Part shown: positions 1 to 11,879 of the stretch, piece after piece
How the letters are laid out: every line of letters starts with the position of its first letter
How positions within the stretch are numbered: position 1 is the stretch's first letter
Source: Sipunculus nudus
Lineage: Eukaryota; Annelida; Sipuncula; Golfingiida; Sipunculidae
Length of the DNA stretch: 64,000 nt
Assembly: GCA_026874595.1 (NCBI GenBank)
Contig: CM049315.1
Span: forward strand, 73,606,401-73,670,400
Direction: 5' to 3'
Translations under genes and position numbers: made by a program
The notes under the pieces: generated by a model
Seen by the model: only the letters and a program-made list of their open reading frames with translations
What the model was told of the DNA's origin: nothing
Databases searched by the model: none

Positions 1-2787
1 AGGGTGTATTGCCTCGGCGTGTGTGTCTAGCCTTTATGCCCTCTATGTTACATTTGGAAAAGTAGTGGGTAAGTAAATCTTATGTTTCAACGACGGGCAA
101 TAGTTTACATTAATATCTTTCTTTTTGGTAATTGCTGGCGATTTTTTATCTATTTATATTTGTGCATTAACCACTTTACTTAATTCATCTTAAAAATATG
201 TTTATGCCAAGCATGCTAAATCAAGATTTGTTGCATAGAGAAATAGGGTTTTTGCCTTTTGCGAACTCATATCAAAACAAACACTTCTCAGTATCCGAGA
301 AACGGAGGTAAAGTCGTTAGACAAGCATTAAGTTGCCTGACATTTTGTGAAACCGAATTTTTGTAAGAATCCCTATCGCAAGCTTAAGACCAATACCGAG
401 AGGAAATAAGAACCTCCAAATCAAAACACTGGCCAGCATGAACTGGTCTCACGACTGGTATTAAATACCATTGCAAAATATTGTAGCTGACATACACACA
501 ACATTCAATTTCGACAATGGTTAGGGATATCCCGAACGATATCCCATGAAGTCCTATGAAATAGGATACATGCTAAAATATACGCACAGCATGCGTTATA
601 TATACATGATCAGGGTCTGGGCGAGAAAACCACACACACTTGATTTTGTCAATGTCAATTTTATTTATTTTTTTTAATGATGTGATTACCTCATCATGGT
701 CCAGTGTCGAATATTAACCCACATTCGTACTATTTTATTCAGGTTTTGGATCTTGTCTGACATATGCGCCCTCTATGATCATAGTGAGTCATTACTTTGT
801 CAGGAGACGATCTTTAGCAATGGCGCTCAGCACGTTCGGTAACGGCATCAGTTATATTGCTATGCCTCCATTCCTTGTATGGATTCTGGATGACTACTCA
901 CTCCCCAGAGCATTTTTGATCTGTGCCGGTCTATCCTTTAATCTGTGTGTCGTTGGCACCCTTTATCGTCCATTACGAGAACGCCGACTGGACAGCGCAG
1001 AATCACTGGTGAAGGACACTGAGAGGCAAGCAAGTGATGGGACAAATACAAAGGGAGATAATCAAACAGAGAATAAAATACATTACTTGAATTCACCTGT
1101 TAATCAGAAAGATGAATCAGACCCGCGACTGGAGACTACAGAAGATAAGATGTCACAAACAAGAGATCAAAGTTCAAAAAGTTCCTCGAGGAATATGCCC
1201 TCAGATTTAAGGAAATTCAAAATTCCAAAGGGTGGCCGTTTTGAAAAACCTATCATTTATTGTTTATGCGTTGACTATCTTCTCAATGCCAATAAACAGC
1301 ATGAGTTTTTACACATTCCTCCCAGCACTTTTAAAGAGCGCAGGCGCATCTGAAGCGGAAGTGGCAATCGTCTACGCAACTTCCGGTGCTTGTGACATCA
1401 TAGGACGGTTTTCATTTGGTTTCCTCTTTGACTTAAAGCCCGTCAAGAGGTATCGGGTGTTGTTACAAGGTACAGCGGGCGTTATGACAGGTCTCGTGAC
1501 GCTTGTTATACCTCACGTGACCAGTCACGTATGGATTACGATCATGTGCTGCTTGCTAACCATCGTGATGAGCGGGTTTAATGCTCAACGCGTCACTGTG
1601 ATGGCTGATCTCATACCCGTCCACCAGGTGGCGCCCGGTGTCGGAATCCTTCTGTTTTTCCAAGGTATGGGAAGCAGCATGGGTTTTGTAGTATCAGGTA
1701 AGATTATGTACCAACCTACATGGATTTTCTATTTTCATCATCAAATAGGTTTTATTTATCTGTAATTCATAATAACGGTCCGTCCCTTTTTTTTTTCGGA
1801 TCTGTCTTACATGTTTGTCGTGTTTTTATTTTAACTATTCATAATCTAAATGTGTACTGATCACATTTGTATTATATCGCTATATTAAAATTTTTATTTA
1901 TTAGTTGTTGTTAGGTATTAATTGTTTACAGTTGTCTATGAGTGCCACCTGGTGTTCATTCAGTGAAGCATGTTTACTCCATTAAAACTGAAGTTCCGCT
2001 TTAAAGCTTAATAAAAGACGCAGTAAATTTCAAATGAGGTATCATTGTTTATACAAAATAAGGTAAATTAAGTTTCATTTGTAATGTGAAGAGGAAATAG
2101 AACCACCACTGGGGTTGGCTTTTGTTCGGGAAGGTTTCAAATTCAATATATTAAAGGGAAATTATCGCGAAAATAAAACCTTCGTGAATAAGACGACACA
2201 TCTACACAGGTAAACGGTAACTTGTTCTATAGCTTCAAGGCATCTCACGTATATTGTGCCAATAGCGTCACTATTGACATACATCTTATGTCATCCGTAA
2301 TTAAAAATTAATTATATAAATAAGATCAATACTTTAGTATATCTGCCACTATTGCATGAAGAAATTCCACGTGTTTGATTTCTCTAGTGAAAATGTTAGG
2401 ATAGATAATTGATATAATAATTTTATGTACAATGTGTAAGTAACGGTTTGATCATTCGCGAAATAAGACCTACGCGAATCAGGAAAGAGGTTAAAATCGC
2501 GAATATTTAACCTCGCGGATATAAAGTCAACCACATTCATATAGTCAGACGGCACTGATAAACATCGTTGATAACCGGAGGTGTTTTTTTTTATTTCAGG
2601 TGTGCTTAAGGACGTTCTACATTCGCTGAGCATGCCGTTTCATTATGGAGGTCTAACCATGGCTGGTTTCTGTCTGATATACACATGTCATGATCGATGG
2701 AGTCAAGTTCGTCAGATCACGGAACACTTCGGAAAATACGACCGGGAAAGCAACCGAAAAACTATAATAGTGTCAAGGATCACTTAA
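1..2787 (+). CDS. SLC16/MCT-like transporter, copy 1 (5' partial, one frameshift)
   Basis: This is a major-facilitator transporter of the SLC16 (monocarboxylate transporter) type, expected in the plasma membrane; the substrate is not predictable. Three exons are visible. Exon 3 ends at 68 (donor GTAAGT), exon 4 is 743-1697 (after TTCAG, donor GTAAGA), and the last exon is 2600-2787 (after TTTCAG, TAA stop). Every junction splits a Gly codon as G|GT. Exon 4 carries helix 4-6 sequence (SHYFVRRRSLAMALSTFG), a hydrophilic Ser/Glu-rich loop typical of MCTs, and helices 7-10 (IIGRFSFGFLFDLKP). The reading frame shifts by one base at an AAAGGG run at 1228-1233, where the paralogues suggest one G fewer. 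Everything else visible is open. The 5' exons lie outside the window. It could be a functional gene with an assembly error or a very young pseudogene. Confidence 0.8.
69..742 (+). other. Intron 3 of MCT copy 1
   Basis: The 674 bp intron begins GTAAGT and ends in a pyrimidine-rich TTTTATTCAG. I see no exon, RNA gene or recognisable repeat inside it. Confidence 0.7.
1698..2599 (+). other. Last intron of MCT copy 1, with a TCGCGAA-type repeat
   Basis: The intron starts GTAAGA and ends TTATTTCAG. From about 2150 to 2540 it contains several ATCGCGAA / TTCGCGAA / CGCGAAT words in AT-rich sequence. They resemble the MITE-like repeats at 24.0-24.5, 33.3-33.5 and 60.25-60.7 kb. Confidence 0.55.
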
Positions 2788-2916
2788 TTAATTTTCTCTG
2801 AGTTAAAACAAACTAGAAAATCACTGGGAAGGCGCAGACCTCCGCCTAAATCTCGGTTTTAAACAAGTGTGGATAACAAACCGCAGCCGGCTTGATGGGT
2901 GCCAAACGTCAGCACA

Positions 2917-2918
<2 letters not shown>

Positions 2919-2965
<47 letters not shown>

Positions 2966-2989
2966 TATATATATATATATATATATATG
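2919..2989. repeat. (TA)n microsatellite
   Basis: An almost pure TA tract with one AGATAT interruption, just past the end of MCT copy 1 and its short conserved 3' flank. It produces spurious Ile-Tyr ORFs on both strands. Confidence 0.95.
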
Positions 2990-3403
2990 TTAGGTTGCCG
3001 TTCCAGGATCAAAGTGTATCAAAATACCTTACAAGTAGAGCTGTTATGAGTTCATAAAATGCAATGCATTATTGGCACTATCCCCAGGTTTCTTATCAAC
3101 ACTTATCAACTCTGATCAACCAAGGAGGCCAGTGATTACGCAAATAAACATATACGGTGATGAGCACGAGGGTTTTTGCATAATCAAAAGTAATATGTAG
3201 GCATGTCTGTTTAAGGCCTCAGGTGTAACGACACGTGAAGGCTGATGGCCTGTTAGGATAGCATGCTCATAGAGTGTAGCGAACGTGAGTGTAGACTCTC
3301 TAGGCTTAGGTTTCACTACAGTTTTCCATGATTTGCTATATATATATATATAATTCACGGAAGTGCTGTTCGTGGTATCTGTTCTATATGACAAAGTGAT
3401 AAT

Positions 3404-6010
3404 CTATTGTTTTTTATACACATCTGCATGCACATCCAGATTTGCAAATATCTTGGCAAGAGCAGACGTTATCAAGCTTACGCGCTGTTTGGTCGACATT
3501 CCTAAGTGTGCATTTCCGGACTGTACAGTTAGAGCTCGCATGTTAGCCATGCGATGAGTCCATTGTCCGGAGGCATGCCTCTCCCCTAAGGTGCCTCCCC
3601 AAGCCAGATGGGAGGCATCGGTTGCATCTGTACGGGTCGTACTTGTACAGGACAGACATTCCATTCTGACGTAACTCAGCCACCACTGCAGCTCCTGTTA
3701 AACCTCTTGACCGAGGTGCAGCAGGGATTCCCAAGTCCTTCTCGGACGTAATAGACGGTATGAGCCCCTGAGCAGCAGTTTTGCTGGCATCACTTGTGCC
3801 ATTGGAACACATTGGCCAGCAATGGATGCAAGCCGTCTGGCGGTAGGTGAAGGGGCTGATAATGCTTGGCGGATCGAGCGCCGAAGCTTGCGGATTCGCT
3901 CTCTTGTGATTGATATTTCTGAGAAACCTGATTTTCCATGCGACCTGGTTGTTCCCCAAGTGTTTCACCTCTTTCTTTTGCATAAGCGACGATTTTTCTG
4001 AATTTACTGTCCATCCTAATTCCGATAATGTTTGAATCAGTTGATCTAAATGGTCTGTGAAACAGACGGGTCTGCTCATAAGGATGGAGTCATCAGCACA
4101 TAATACAATCCTTAAAAACAATGACCTCAAATAAGCTACTACAGGTCTCAAAAGTTTAATAATACGGGCTTAAAGCTAATCCAAAAGGCAATTTCTTTAA
4201 AGCTAATCCAAAAGGCAATTTCTTTTACCTGTAATAATATCCTTCCCATTGAAATCCAAGCAAATCACGATACTCTTGCTTCATAGGTTCATGCAGGAAC
4301 TCATCCTTTAAATCAACTGTGGCTAATTCATCATCTCTTTGTATTAATGATTTTACGGTATGGTAGGCTTCATAGGCACATTTAGGCGTATCACTCTCTT
4401 GGTTAAGATACCGCTAGTCTATGACCAGACGAAACTTATTCTGTTTCGTATCGACAACGTTAATGGGGCTAGCACACTTCGGCTTGTAAGAACATGGTTC
4501 AATTGCATCCAGCAACAATTTTCGACTAATTTCCTAAAAATGCACACTGAGTAACTGAAAACCGAGGATTCTGCAAATTAAAACTGAAATGATCTTCTGA
4601 TAGTTCAATAGATACACCATTCTTAACCTAATTGATAATATGAGTTGAAGCGCCAATAATTTCCCATGCATTAGAGAATAATACCATGTTACCATGACAA
4701 GCCGTATTAAATGTATTTAAAGCAAAATGTGAAATTAATGCTCAAGTCCCAGCAGTGCATTTATACAGTCAAGGAACCTCTTAATATTCTTAATCAAACC
4801 ACCAATCTGGATACCATGGTAAAATATGGTTCCCCATGAACGTCATTTCAATCTAAACAATATTGAAAATATATGTTTGTAAACAAAAATGTCAAATATT
4901 AATCTAGGATCAAGCAGGATCCAATACCCATAAACAAACATGGAATGTACTTTCAAAGTTTGTCTCTTTTTGGGGCGCTCACCCCGTTAAATTATACACT
5001 GCATGGTGAGCATTATTCTGGCCCTCACAAATTCTGATCATTTACTTGTTGGCCTCCAGGTTGTGTTTTCCTGTAGAACTGCCGATTAGCTGTGTCGTGC
5101 GTTTAATAATCCTGATTTATGCGATCCTTGTAGAATCCGCCTCTCTGGCCTCTGTTTATCGACCACGGCCTCTGGTCCCAGACGGATACTGTCTGGCACC
5201 GGCTGCAGCAATAAAGGCAGCGCTCTTGAGATTGTCTAGTGTCTCTGCCGTGAAAAGAGAAGTGTTATTATGGATGTTCTTGAACAATTTAGTAGTAGGA
5301 GCATCAAACTGTCCCTAGACTACAAGACTCGCCAGCTCATCTTGCAGGTATTTAACTGCGAATATTGTACCGTTAAGATTTTCAGCAGCTTAACCTCAGC
5401 AGGACTGTCAGTATGTCCAGACAGAGAAATCAGCAATTTGAATGTAGTCTCAGCATATTTTGTACTGTTAGTCGCGATGGCGTGAGCGGTGCGGGTCTCT
5501 TCAGTTATGCCTTGTGTTCCCTTTGGCAAAATACAGTAAGGCGGTAAATGGCTCTTCTTTCTGCAAAGAATCAGCAATAGAGCTGTGAAAGCACTATGTT
5601 TAGCTCTCACCTCAGTCTGTTGATCCCTAGCAACAGGACAGTCAGAATTACTGGTTGAGGTATTTATTTTTTAAGTATATTAATGTGCCAAATTCACTGT
5701 ATAAAAATACAATAGCTCTAAGGCACTGGACACAGTAAAATGCATTTAGATGATTAAAAGACAGAGACAGATAAAAAAATAAAATGCAGAAAACTGGGTG
5801 CGTCAGACCTGTGACGGGGGTCGTGGGCGATATTAGCCACAGTTGTTGCCTGATGGGTATCAAGGGTTTGCTCATCTTCAAGTGATTTAAATTGGCTTTT
5901 CAAAATACTTAGCTTTGCAAGTATGTCCGCCTTTGTTTTTTTCCCTAGCCTGGCATTATAGTCCTACAGGATTTATTCAAATTCTGCTTTGTCTAACTTA
6001 TTCATGAACC
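3404..6010 (-). mobile_element. Degenerate DIRS-like retrotransposon (gag-RT-RNase H)
   Basis: Reading the minus strand from 6010 downward gives, in retroelement order, a gag-like region (6010-5040), a reverse transcriptase (about 4560-3790) and an RNase H (3700-3410). The gag part shows ARLGKKTKADILAKL and later KSAAFIAAAGARQYPSGTRG, the Arg/Gly-rich tail usual in DIRS gag. The RT shows KFRLVID, VDLKDEFLHEPM, KLPFGLAL and an ADD version of the YxDD box. RNase H begins TDASHLAWGGTLG. Stops and frameshifts occur throughout, for example a TAG just after KFRLVID. No tyrosine recombinase or terminal repeats were found below 3400. The order and motifs fit DIRS better than Ty3/Gypsy, but a search is needed to exclude the latter. 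Confidence 0.75.
4170..4223. repeat. 27-bp perfect tandem duplication inside the RT
   Basis: Two identical 27-bp units, 4170-4196 and 4197-4223, duplicate the segment coding the RT motif KLPFGLAL on the minus strand. The length is a multiple of three, so this insertion alone keeps the frame. Confidence 0.9.
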
Positions 6011-6582
6011 GTTGAAATAAAAACCGTGTTCCCACGATTAACACTGGGAATAGACTGACTGGCCATCGTTGGCTATACAGCCAACAGATGGCGCTACCTG
6101 CTAAAGGGTTTGGGCTGACGCTATTATTTATACTACTGCTAGCACACTTCTATTTCATGCATGTATGAAGCTTTATGGAATTTAATCATTTAGTTTAACT
6201 AAGCGGATACGTCTTTTACGATACGAGTTTCTTTGGTAACAATTCTCCTTTCATAGTAAACTCATAAATGGAACCAAAGTCTATAATTATATTTATTTAT
6301 ATACATTGTATTTCATTTGAAATGTACAAATATTATTCTCAGAATAGGGGGGAGAATGATTACATTGACCATCCCCCCTTGCCAAAAAGTGGGAGGATAT
6401 ATACCCTCATCCCCCCCCCCCATATTGACGCCCCTGTGGATGCTCGCTATAGAGGCTGAAAAAATTCACTAAATGTCCTTACAAAATTGAAGATATGACG
6501 AAATTAGCATGATTGCGAAAAAAATCTGAGGATGGTGCACCTTAATTTACATTTTTTATTTTTTAAATATTTTTTTTTTTGG

Positions 6583-6600
6583 TGGAGGTAACCGCCTCCA
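6583..6600. repeat. Palindromic GGAGGTAAC element
   Basis: TGGAGGTAACCGCCTCCA follows a T-rich run. Its arms TGGAGG and CCTCCA form a perfect inverted repeat. Close variants after T runs occur at 7115, 11943, 12623, 22329, 58449 and (opposite strand) about 60062, so it is a dispersed family. Confidence 0.7.
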
Positions 6601-7114
6601 TTTATTAATGATAACTTTTCTGTATGTGATGAAATTACACCATAAAGCCACCGCTGAGACAAAGCTATCATGTGTGTACGAACGATCCCGAAGCCAGTAC
6701 ATTTAACCATTTCCCTGACATAAAAAAAATATGGCCACGCCTGTTTCCCAGATTTTTTATGGTGACAAGAATATTGGGACTATATTTTCTGTCATTCTTT
6801 CATTTTTACACCAGTAACACTATGACAATATAATTAACCGCAATATCCAGATCGGCAGGATTTCCCTGATATACAACAAAAGGCACAAAGATGTACATCC
6901 TCGTAGTGATGCTAGAAGAGGACGATGAACGCCACGGCATAAGATAAAGGAACAGCTCAAATGTAAACAGAAAATATATGAATCTATGTGTATTGTCTGT
7001 ATTGTGACACTTGGAAGCCAGTCCTTGAGCTGAGACACAACAGTTAGTACCAGTCACCAAATAAATTGTCAGTTGTCAAAATTCACTGTTTTTTTTTATA
7101 TTATTATATTTTGT

Positions 7115-7340
7115 TGGAGGTAACCGGCTCCATGATTTTAATGCCAGCCTCAACAAGTACGTAAATCTGCAGGAATCCATTCCGGTTCCGGACTATGTGA
7201 CCGGGCAGAAGCACACGCTTCCTCTCATTTTATATCCTGGCGTTAACCAGGCCCAGTGACTACTACACCCTGGGTGCCTGATCATCCCCATTGCTTAGTC
7301 TTACCACCGAGGTTCCCCCGAAAGGCGCACTCGTTTGTTG
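7115..7340. repeat. Dispersed repeat starting with the GGAGGTAAC palindrome
   Basis: After the palindrome at 7115-7132 comes a GC-richer stretch containing CCCCATTGCT, ACCGAGGTTCCCCCGAAAGG and CACTCGTTTGT. The same landmarks recur in order at about 26500-26610 and, more degenerate, at about 62940-63070, so this is an interspersed element of about 200 bp. Confidence 0.6.
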
Positions 7341-8050
7341 GGCACGATCTTTCCATTTAACCTGCAGACAACATATTTTTTTGTTTGTTTTAAACTCGAA
7401 AAGTTGACAGTTTAGAACTCAGCATGCGACGCATGTGCCTGCATACTGGCTTTATCGTAGGTTGTCCTGGGATATATATTTATCTACATACACCACTCTG
7501 CTAAATATCAAATGATTATCACTGGACTTGACGCAACAGGACCGATCATATCAAGGTGGACCTCAGACGCTACGACGTACATATCATTGTCATTCTTCGA
7601 CCAGCTCTCACTTTGGGCTATCAACCTCTACACGGGACGCTAATGCAGTTTGAACATGGAGACTTTAATATAAAGAGGGCAATGGAAAAAAATCGAAACA
7701 CCAAAGCCACACTAGCTGTGAGCGATATATTGCCAGCACATTAAAGACTTAAGAATAAATGTACAGCTCAACCGTGCAGTGCTTGGTTCGTGTGAACAAT
7801 GTCGGGGAATAGAAAGGAAGCGACCAGGTGCTTGTAAAAGAAAATGAGGTCATGCTGCGGTGTTACAGTCACCACAGTCTGTTAGGTCATTTGATGTGAA
7901 TGAATGGAGCTGATACACCGAGTAAGATAAACTGTTTTAGTCATCTATTGATTAAGCATTTGCAACTATTCGGGGTAAAAGTCAGTGGCCTACAACTGCA
8001 GGTCTTGTATAGTATGGAATAATGGGCCCAACCGTCAACGAATTTTGGAA
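7341..8050. other. Intergenic, nothing recognised
   Basis: Only short ORFs without recognisable motifs. No repeat, RNA gene or exon was identified. Confidence 0.5.
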
Positions 8051-8059
8051 GAACATGTA

Positions 8060-8513
8060 CAGTGATGTAGTCGGACATCCGAGTCCGAGTACAAGTCCAG
8101 AACAATCGAGCCATAGTCCGGGTCCTCGAGGTTCGAGTCAAAGCCCACCTTCTTAGAGTCCGAGTCGTGTGGACCCGAATCGAAGTCCGAGTCAGATAAG
8201 ATCTTCTAACTGAAAGAAAGTCATAAATTAACCATAGGTAAAATGGTAATAATAACTAGTATTTTTATTCCAGTTTAGATATGGTTTACTTGAATGTTTA
8301 ATTACATTTAGCTACAAATGCTCAGCTTAATTTTGTATATATATTTTTGGTGATATCCTTTTGTTAGTTTGCCCATGTATATGAAAGTCATATAGTATGT
8401 GATAGAGCTTTCTTTTTACTGTACTCGAGATGGACTCGGCCTAACTACTCGAGTCTTTACCTCCGAGTCCAAGTGCAAGTTCGAGTCTAAGAGCCTTGAG
8501 TCCTTCGTCACTG
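8060..8513. mobile_element. GAGTCC-rich MITE-like element with CAGTGATG ends
   Basis: The element starts CAGTGATG and ends CGTCACTG, short imperfect terminal inverted repeats. It is flanked on both sides by CATGTA (8054-8059 and 8514-8519), an exact 6-bp direct repeat that looks like a target-site duplication. Just inside each end are arrays of GAGTCCGAGT-type repeats. A relative starts CAGTGATG at 27095. The termini resemble hAT-type non-autonomous elements, though hAT duplications are usually 8 bp, so the superfamily stays open. Confidence 0.65.
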
Positions 8514-9149
8514 CATGTAAACCCAAATCGAAGTAACTTTTTCGAAGTAACAAGCAAATATATAACATTAATTTACTCGATAACATGTTTATTATTACAT
8601 CTAAATCAGCAGGAAATAAGGAGAGCAATCGTCTGCCAGGGAAGGAGGTCACATGACCTTCACATGTTGCCATGGCACCGGAAGGAGTATGGAGATGGAT
8701 GGTTGTGATGGGCTCTGCCATATAGTAAACGTCGTATGTACAGGTAAACAGGAAACACAAATTTCCCAGTTTTGATCCGTGAAAGTAATTTTATTATGGA
8801 AAAAAATGTTTATCATAGTAGTGTCTATTGCTATCAGCCTCTCGCAGACCAGAGACCGGTAGTAGTGGGATTAATGATCCTGGCTTCTGAATACTAGATA
8901 TGTTCAAAGTCAAAGCTGAAATACCGAAACAGGAAATAGCTAACAGTCTCACATATAAGATGTAAAATTGACATTGTGCGAGACCGGGTAGGCTGAATGA
9001 ATCTTACGTGAATTGTGTTCCCTATAGAAAGCAATTCATCATTAAAAAAAAAAATCTGCATTCACTTATTCGGCCCAACATGTTTGGCCCATATTCCCAG
9101 GTTGATTCGTGCAGAAGTGACTCTATATGTGTGAATATACTTGATGTAG

Positions 9150-9345
9150 TTCCTAAATCCGGATCATGTTCCGGATCCACACCAAAATCTAATTGATTCT
9201 TTATTTGGTCATTCTCAGAATGCCCTAAAATTTTATTAGATCCCGTTCATGATGGGGTCAGTTAAGTTTTGAACAAACACACACACGCATGGAAACGCAC
9301 ACAAATATACTCACGAACAGGGATCAACGCAAATACTCCTGGCGG
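9150..9345 (-). repeat. GGATCCGGA-type dispersed repeat, copy 1
   Basis: Contains CCGGATCATG..CCGGATCCA, an AC-rich run (CACACACACGC), then CGAACAGGGATCAACGC and CTCCTGGCGG. The same landmarks in the same order occur at 29400-29700 (same strand) and, reversed, at 21040-21260, 32470-32640 and 57160-57390. Each copy is about 200-300 bp; no coding function is evident. Confidence 0.65.
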
Positions 9346-9588
9346 AAGAAAAAAAAGCTTTCAGTGTGTTACTAGGTTAAGAGTCACATTATTATAACAT
9401 TATGTATCACATATATTTCCCATTCTTTAATAACATGTTTATCTTTTATAGGCTTACAGTGCTCTTTCTGAGTTTTGTATCTTTCCCTGGTGGACAGATT
9501 TTCTTCTGGTGCCACCGAGACCAGTTTGGTGCTGGTTATATTCAACTTCATACATTTTTGTTTGGTATGTGATATATAATCTTATGTA

Positions 9589-9690
9589 CAGTAAAATCCC
9601 GGTTAACTACCACCTCTATTAGGGGACCACCTAAAAAATAACGACCACTTTATCAAGGTCCATTGGTGGTCGTCATATCCAGGCTTTACT
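9589..9690. repeat. GACCACC/GGTGGTCG repeat
   Basis: CAGTAAAATCCCGGTTAACT opens a short AT-rich element containing GACCACTTT and ending with TGGTGGTCG, so its arms are partly inverted. A longer relative lies at 14215-14395 with ACCTCGACTTACGA, GACCACTC and GGTGGTCG. It looks like a MITE family. Confidence 0.5.
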
Positions 9691-9839
9691 TTACTTCTGG
9701 GTATGCAGACCAACCTACTGCCCTTGATTTATAATCATGTTAACACTTAAAAGCGATCACACCAGTTAAATACTCCATAGAAGAAATTAAAGTCTGTTAC
9801 TCTCCCTCTGACTAGCAAAGAGTACTATATCGTAACGTA

Positions 9840-10640
9840 TTATAAAAAAACAGTTTAACTACTAGTTTAAATCCAAAATCCAACATTTTAAGGTGATCAA
9901 CCAAGGAATTTAAAAATATTCTGAACAACATAGGTGGCAAGGGTCCCATGTCCTACTCTACTAAACTACGTCGACCCATTCAGTTTCCATCTGATCATTT
10001 AGACGTAAATCAACTTTGTGTCACGTATAAATTGATTTGGTAGCCTTAAAGATTTTACCGTCAATACTGCACTACATTAATGAATATAAAACCAAATTTC
10101 TATTTATCCAGTCGAAAGCCTCTTCCATGTCCACCATGGCAATAAACGTTTCTTCGTCCTTTACCAATCAATTTTTTGTTATATTTCTTAACATTAAAAT
10201 ATGATCGATACAAGACCAGCCACTTTGTCGAAAACAATGTCCCCTACCTGCTGTCAATCAGAAAAATTCACAGTAAGGCCAAAATAAAAAAAGGTATGGT
10301 TCTCAGTAACTTTTTTCATAAATCAATGCGGGCGGGCGTTTTTTTTTATTTTCAATTTTTTGGTATGTTTAAATAAAAATGTCAAACGAAAAGGGAAAAT
10401 CATAATAATAACATATTTATTATGCTGGACAAGTAAAAGCTTAATTTATCTGGACATATATCATATGATGTTTCCACATTTAATTGTCTTGTACCGAATA
10501 TCAAGGAGTTTCTAAATTCCTTTTGAAAGTCATCGGTACCTTTCGACTTTTCCCGTTTCAGATTATTGACTGCATGTTTAACCTATTCAAAAGACATAGG
10601 TAGATTTAACATCAAATAATTTTCATATACATATAGAATT
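9840..10640 (-). mobile_element. LINE reverse transcriptase fragment
   Basis: The minus strand, read with frameshifts, gives parts of a non-LTR reverse transcriptase in order: a thumb-upstream segment VKHAVNNLKREKSKG (about 10590), GHCFRQSGWSCIDHIL (about 10240), VDMEEAFDWINRNLVLYSLM (about 10130), then SIDGKIFKATKSIYT. These match the RT motifs containing the first catalytic Asp (D in VDMEEAF). Stops and indels are frequent, and the YADD block was not found. It lies in the intron between exon 2 and exon 4 of MCT copy 2. Confidence 0.65.
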
Positions 10641-10649
10641 CTCAAGTTT

Positions 10650-11870
10650 GAACAAGTTTACTCACGTATCCCAGAAAACATCAGATTGAATATACTGCCT
10701 ACTATCGCGCCCTAACTTCTTTCAAACTTTGTCAAAATTGTTCTATCACAATAATACTATTTACATTTACAATTCGTCTTTAAAGATTTTTTGTATATAT
10801 GCCATTTTTTTTCCATATGCCGAGAATTGTATTGGTGGCACTTTGATATTTGTTTTATTGCCAATAATTTTGACCTTTTACATACGCTTTCTTTTTACGT
10901 ATTGATTTATTAATAGTATAATTTCATCCTTGTATGCTATCCCCAGTGGTGTCACATACGGAGTATTAGTTGGTCCGTGAACATTGTCTTTACAATAATA
11001 TTTTTTTACAAGTTCCTATTTTGTAAATGGTCATTTCATAGTTTTGAGATAAGAATAATCACTAAATTAATGTATCATACTGGTTATTATGAAAAACTAG
11101 CTGCACCCGTGGAAAACCGACAGCTCTGTCTGACGCATAGTTTTGTAGTGAGCTGATAGGAACTAAACGACGCATATTTTAATCCTAACGTTTTGCAGGA
11201 ACTTTTTTCATGTGTTTCACTCATATGATATAAAGATTACTTCTGCTAGAATTCTCCAGGAACGCCCTCCCCTCAAATATCAACATGGAAAGAAAATTTA
11301 TTCTATTCCAGAAATCACACAAAAATAAATTTTGGAAAAAGACGTGAGTTATACAGGATGTAAAAAATTTTTAAGTGAGAAGTTTTTTCCGATAATCAAC
11401 ATAGGTCCTACAGCTTCATTGCTTGGGAAATATAGTAGATATAACGATTGAATAAAGAAGCATTCCACCGTGAAATTATATGAAAGATGCTTTGTATTAC
11501 TTGAAGCTCAGACGACATCGTGAAACACGATGTTTATTTAGTGTAGTCAGTTGAGGGTATCGTCTAAGGCAAGTTAACAGACACATGTGTTATTTGTATA
11601 CACATGCATATGTCGTTGAAGTCTCTTGTACGCGAAACGAATAACTTCCAATGTGAAAAAGGTAGGCCCAGAAAAAAATATTCCAACAGTATTAAATATT
11701 TGGTTTAGGTACTTTAAATTGCCATGGAATGAGCAGGTCTGATGCAAAATTGATAACTCTCTCAGAAAAAAAGAAAGCAGGTTGATATATTTCGATGAAA
11801 GCATTTAATTAGCAAAGAAACCACTTCAGCCTTGGTTCGTTGCATTGTCTTTCAGCAAATTAACGCACAA
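10650..11870. other. AT-rich intronic/intergenic sequence
   Basis: No motif-bearing ORF, repeat or RNA gene recognised. The sequence lies between the LINE fragment and the tandem duplication of 11.9-14.0 kb, inside the span of MCT pseudogene 2. Confidence 0.45.
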
Positions 11871-11879
11871 TGTAATATA

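Noticed and set aside
2821-3049. Overlapping ORFs on both strands rich in Tyr and Ile
   Set aside because: They are translations of the TA microsatellite; the same applies at 30019, 32536, 39272 and 45079.
3790-4014. Second ORF in the RT region
   Set aside because: It is a shifted frame of the same degenerate reverse transcriptase and only marks its frameshift.
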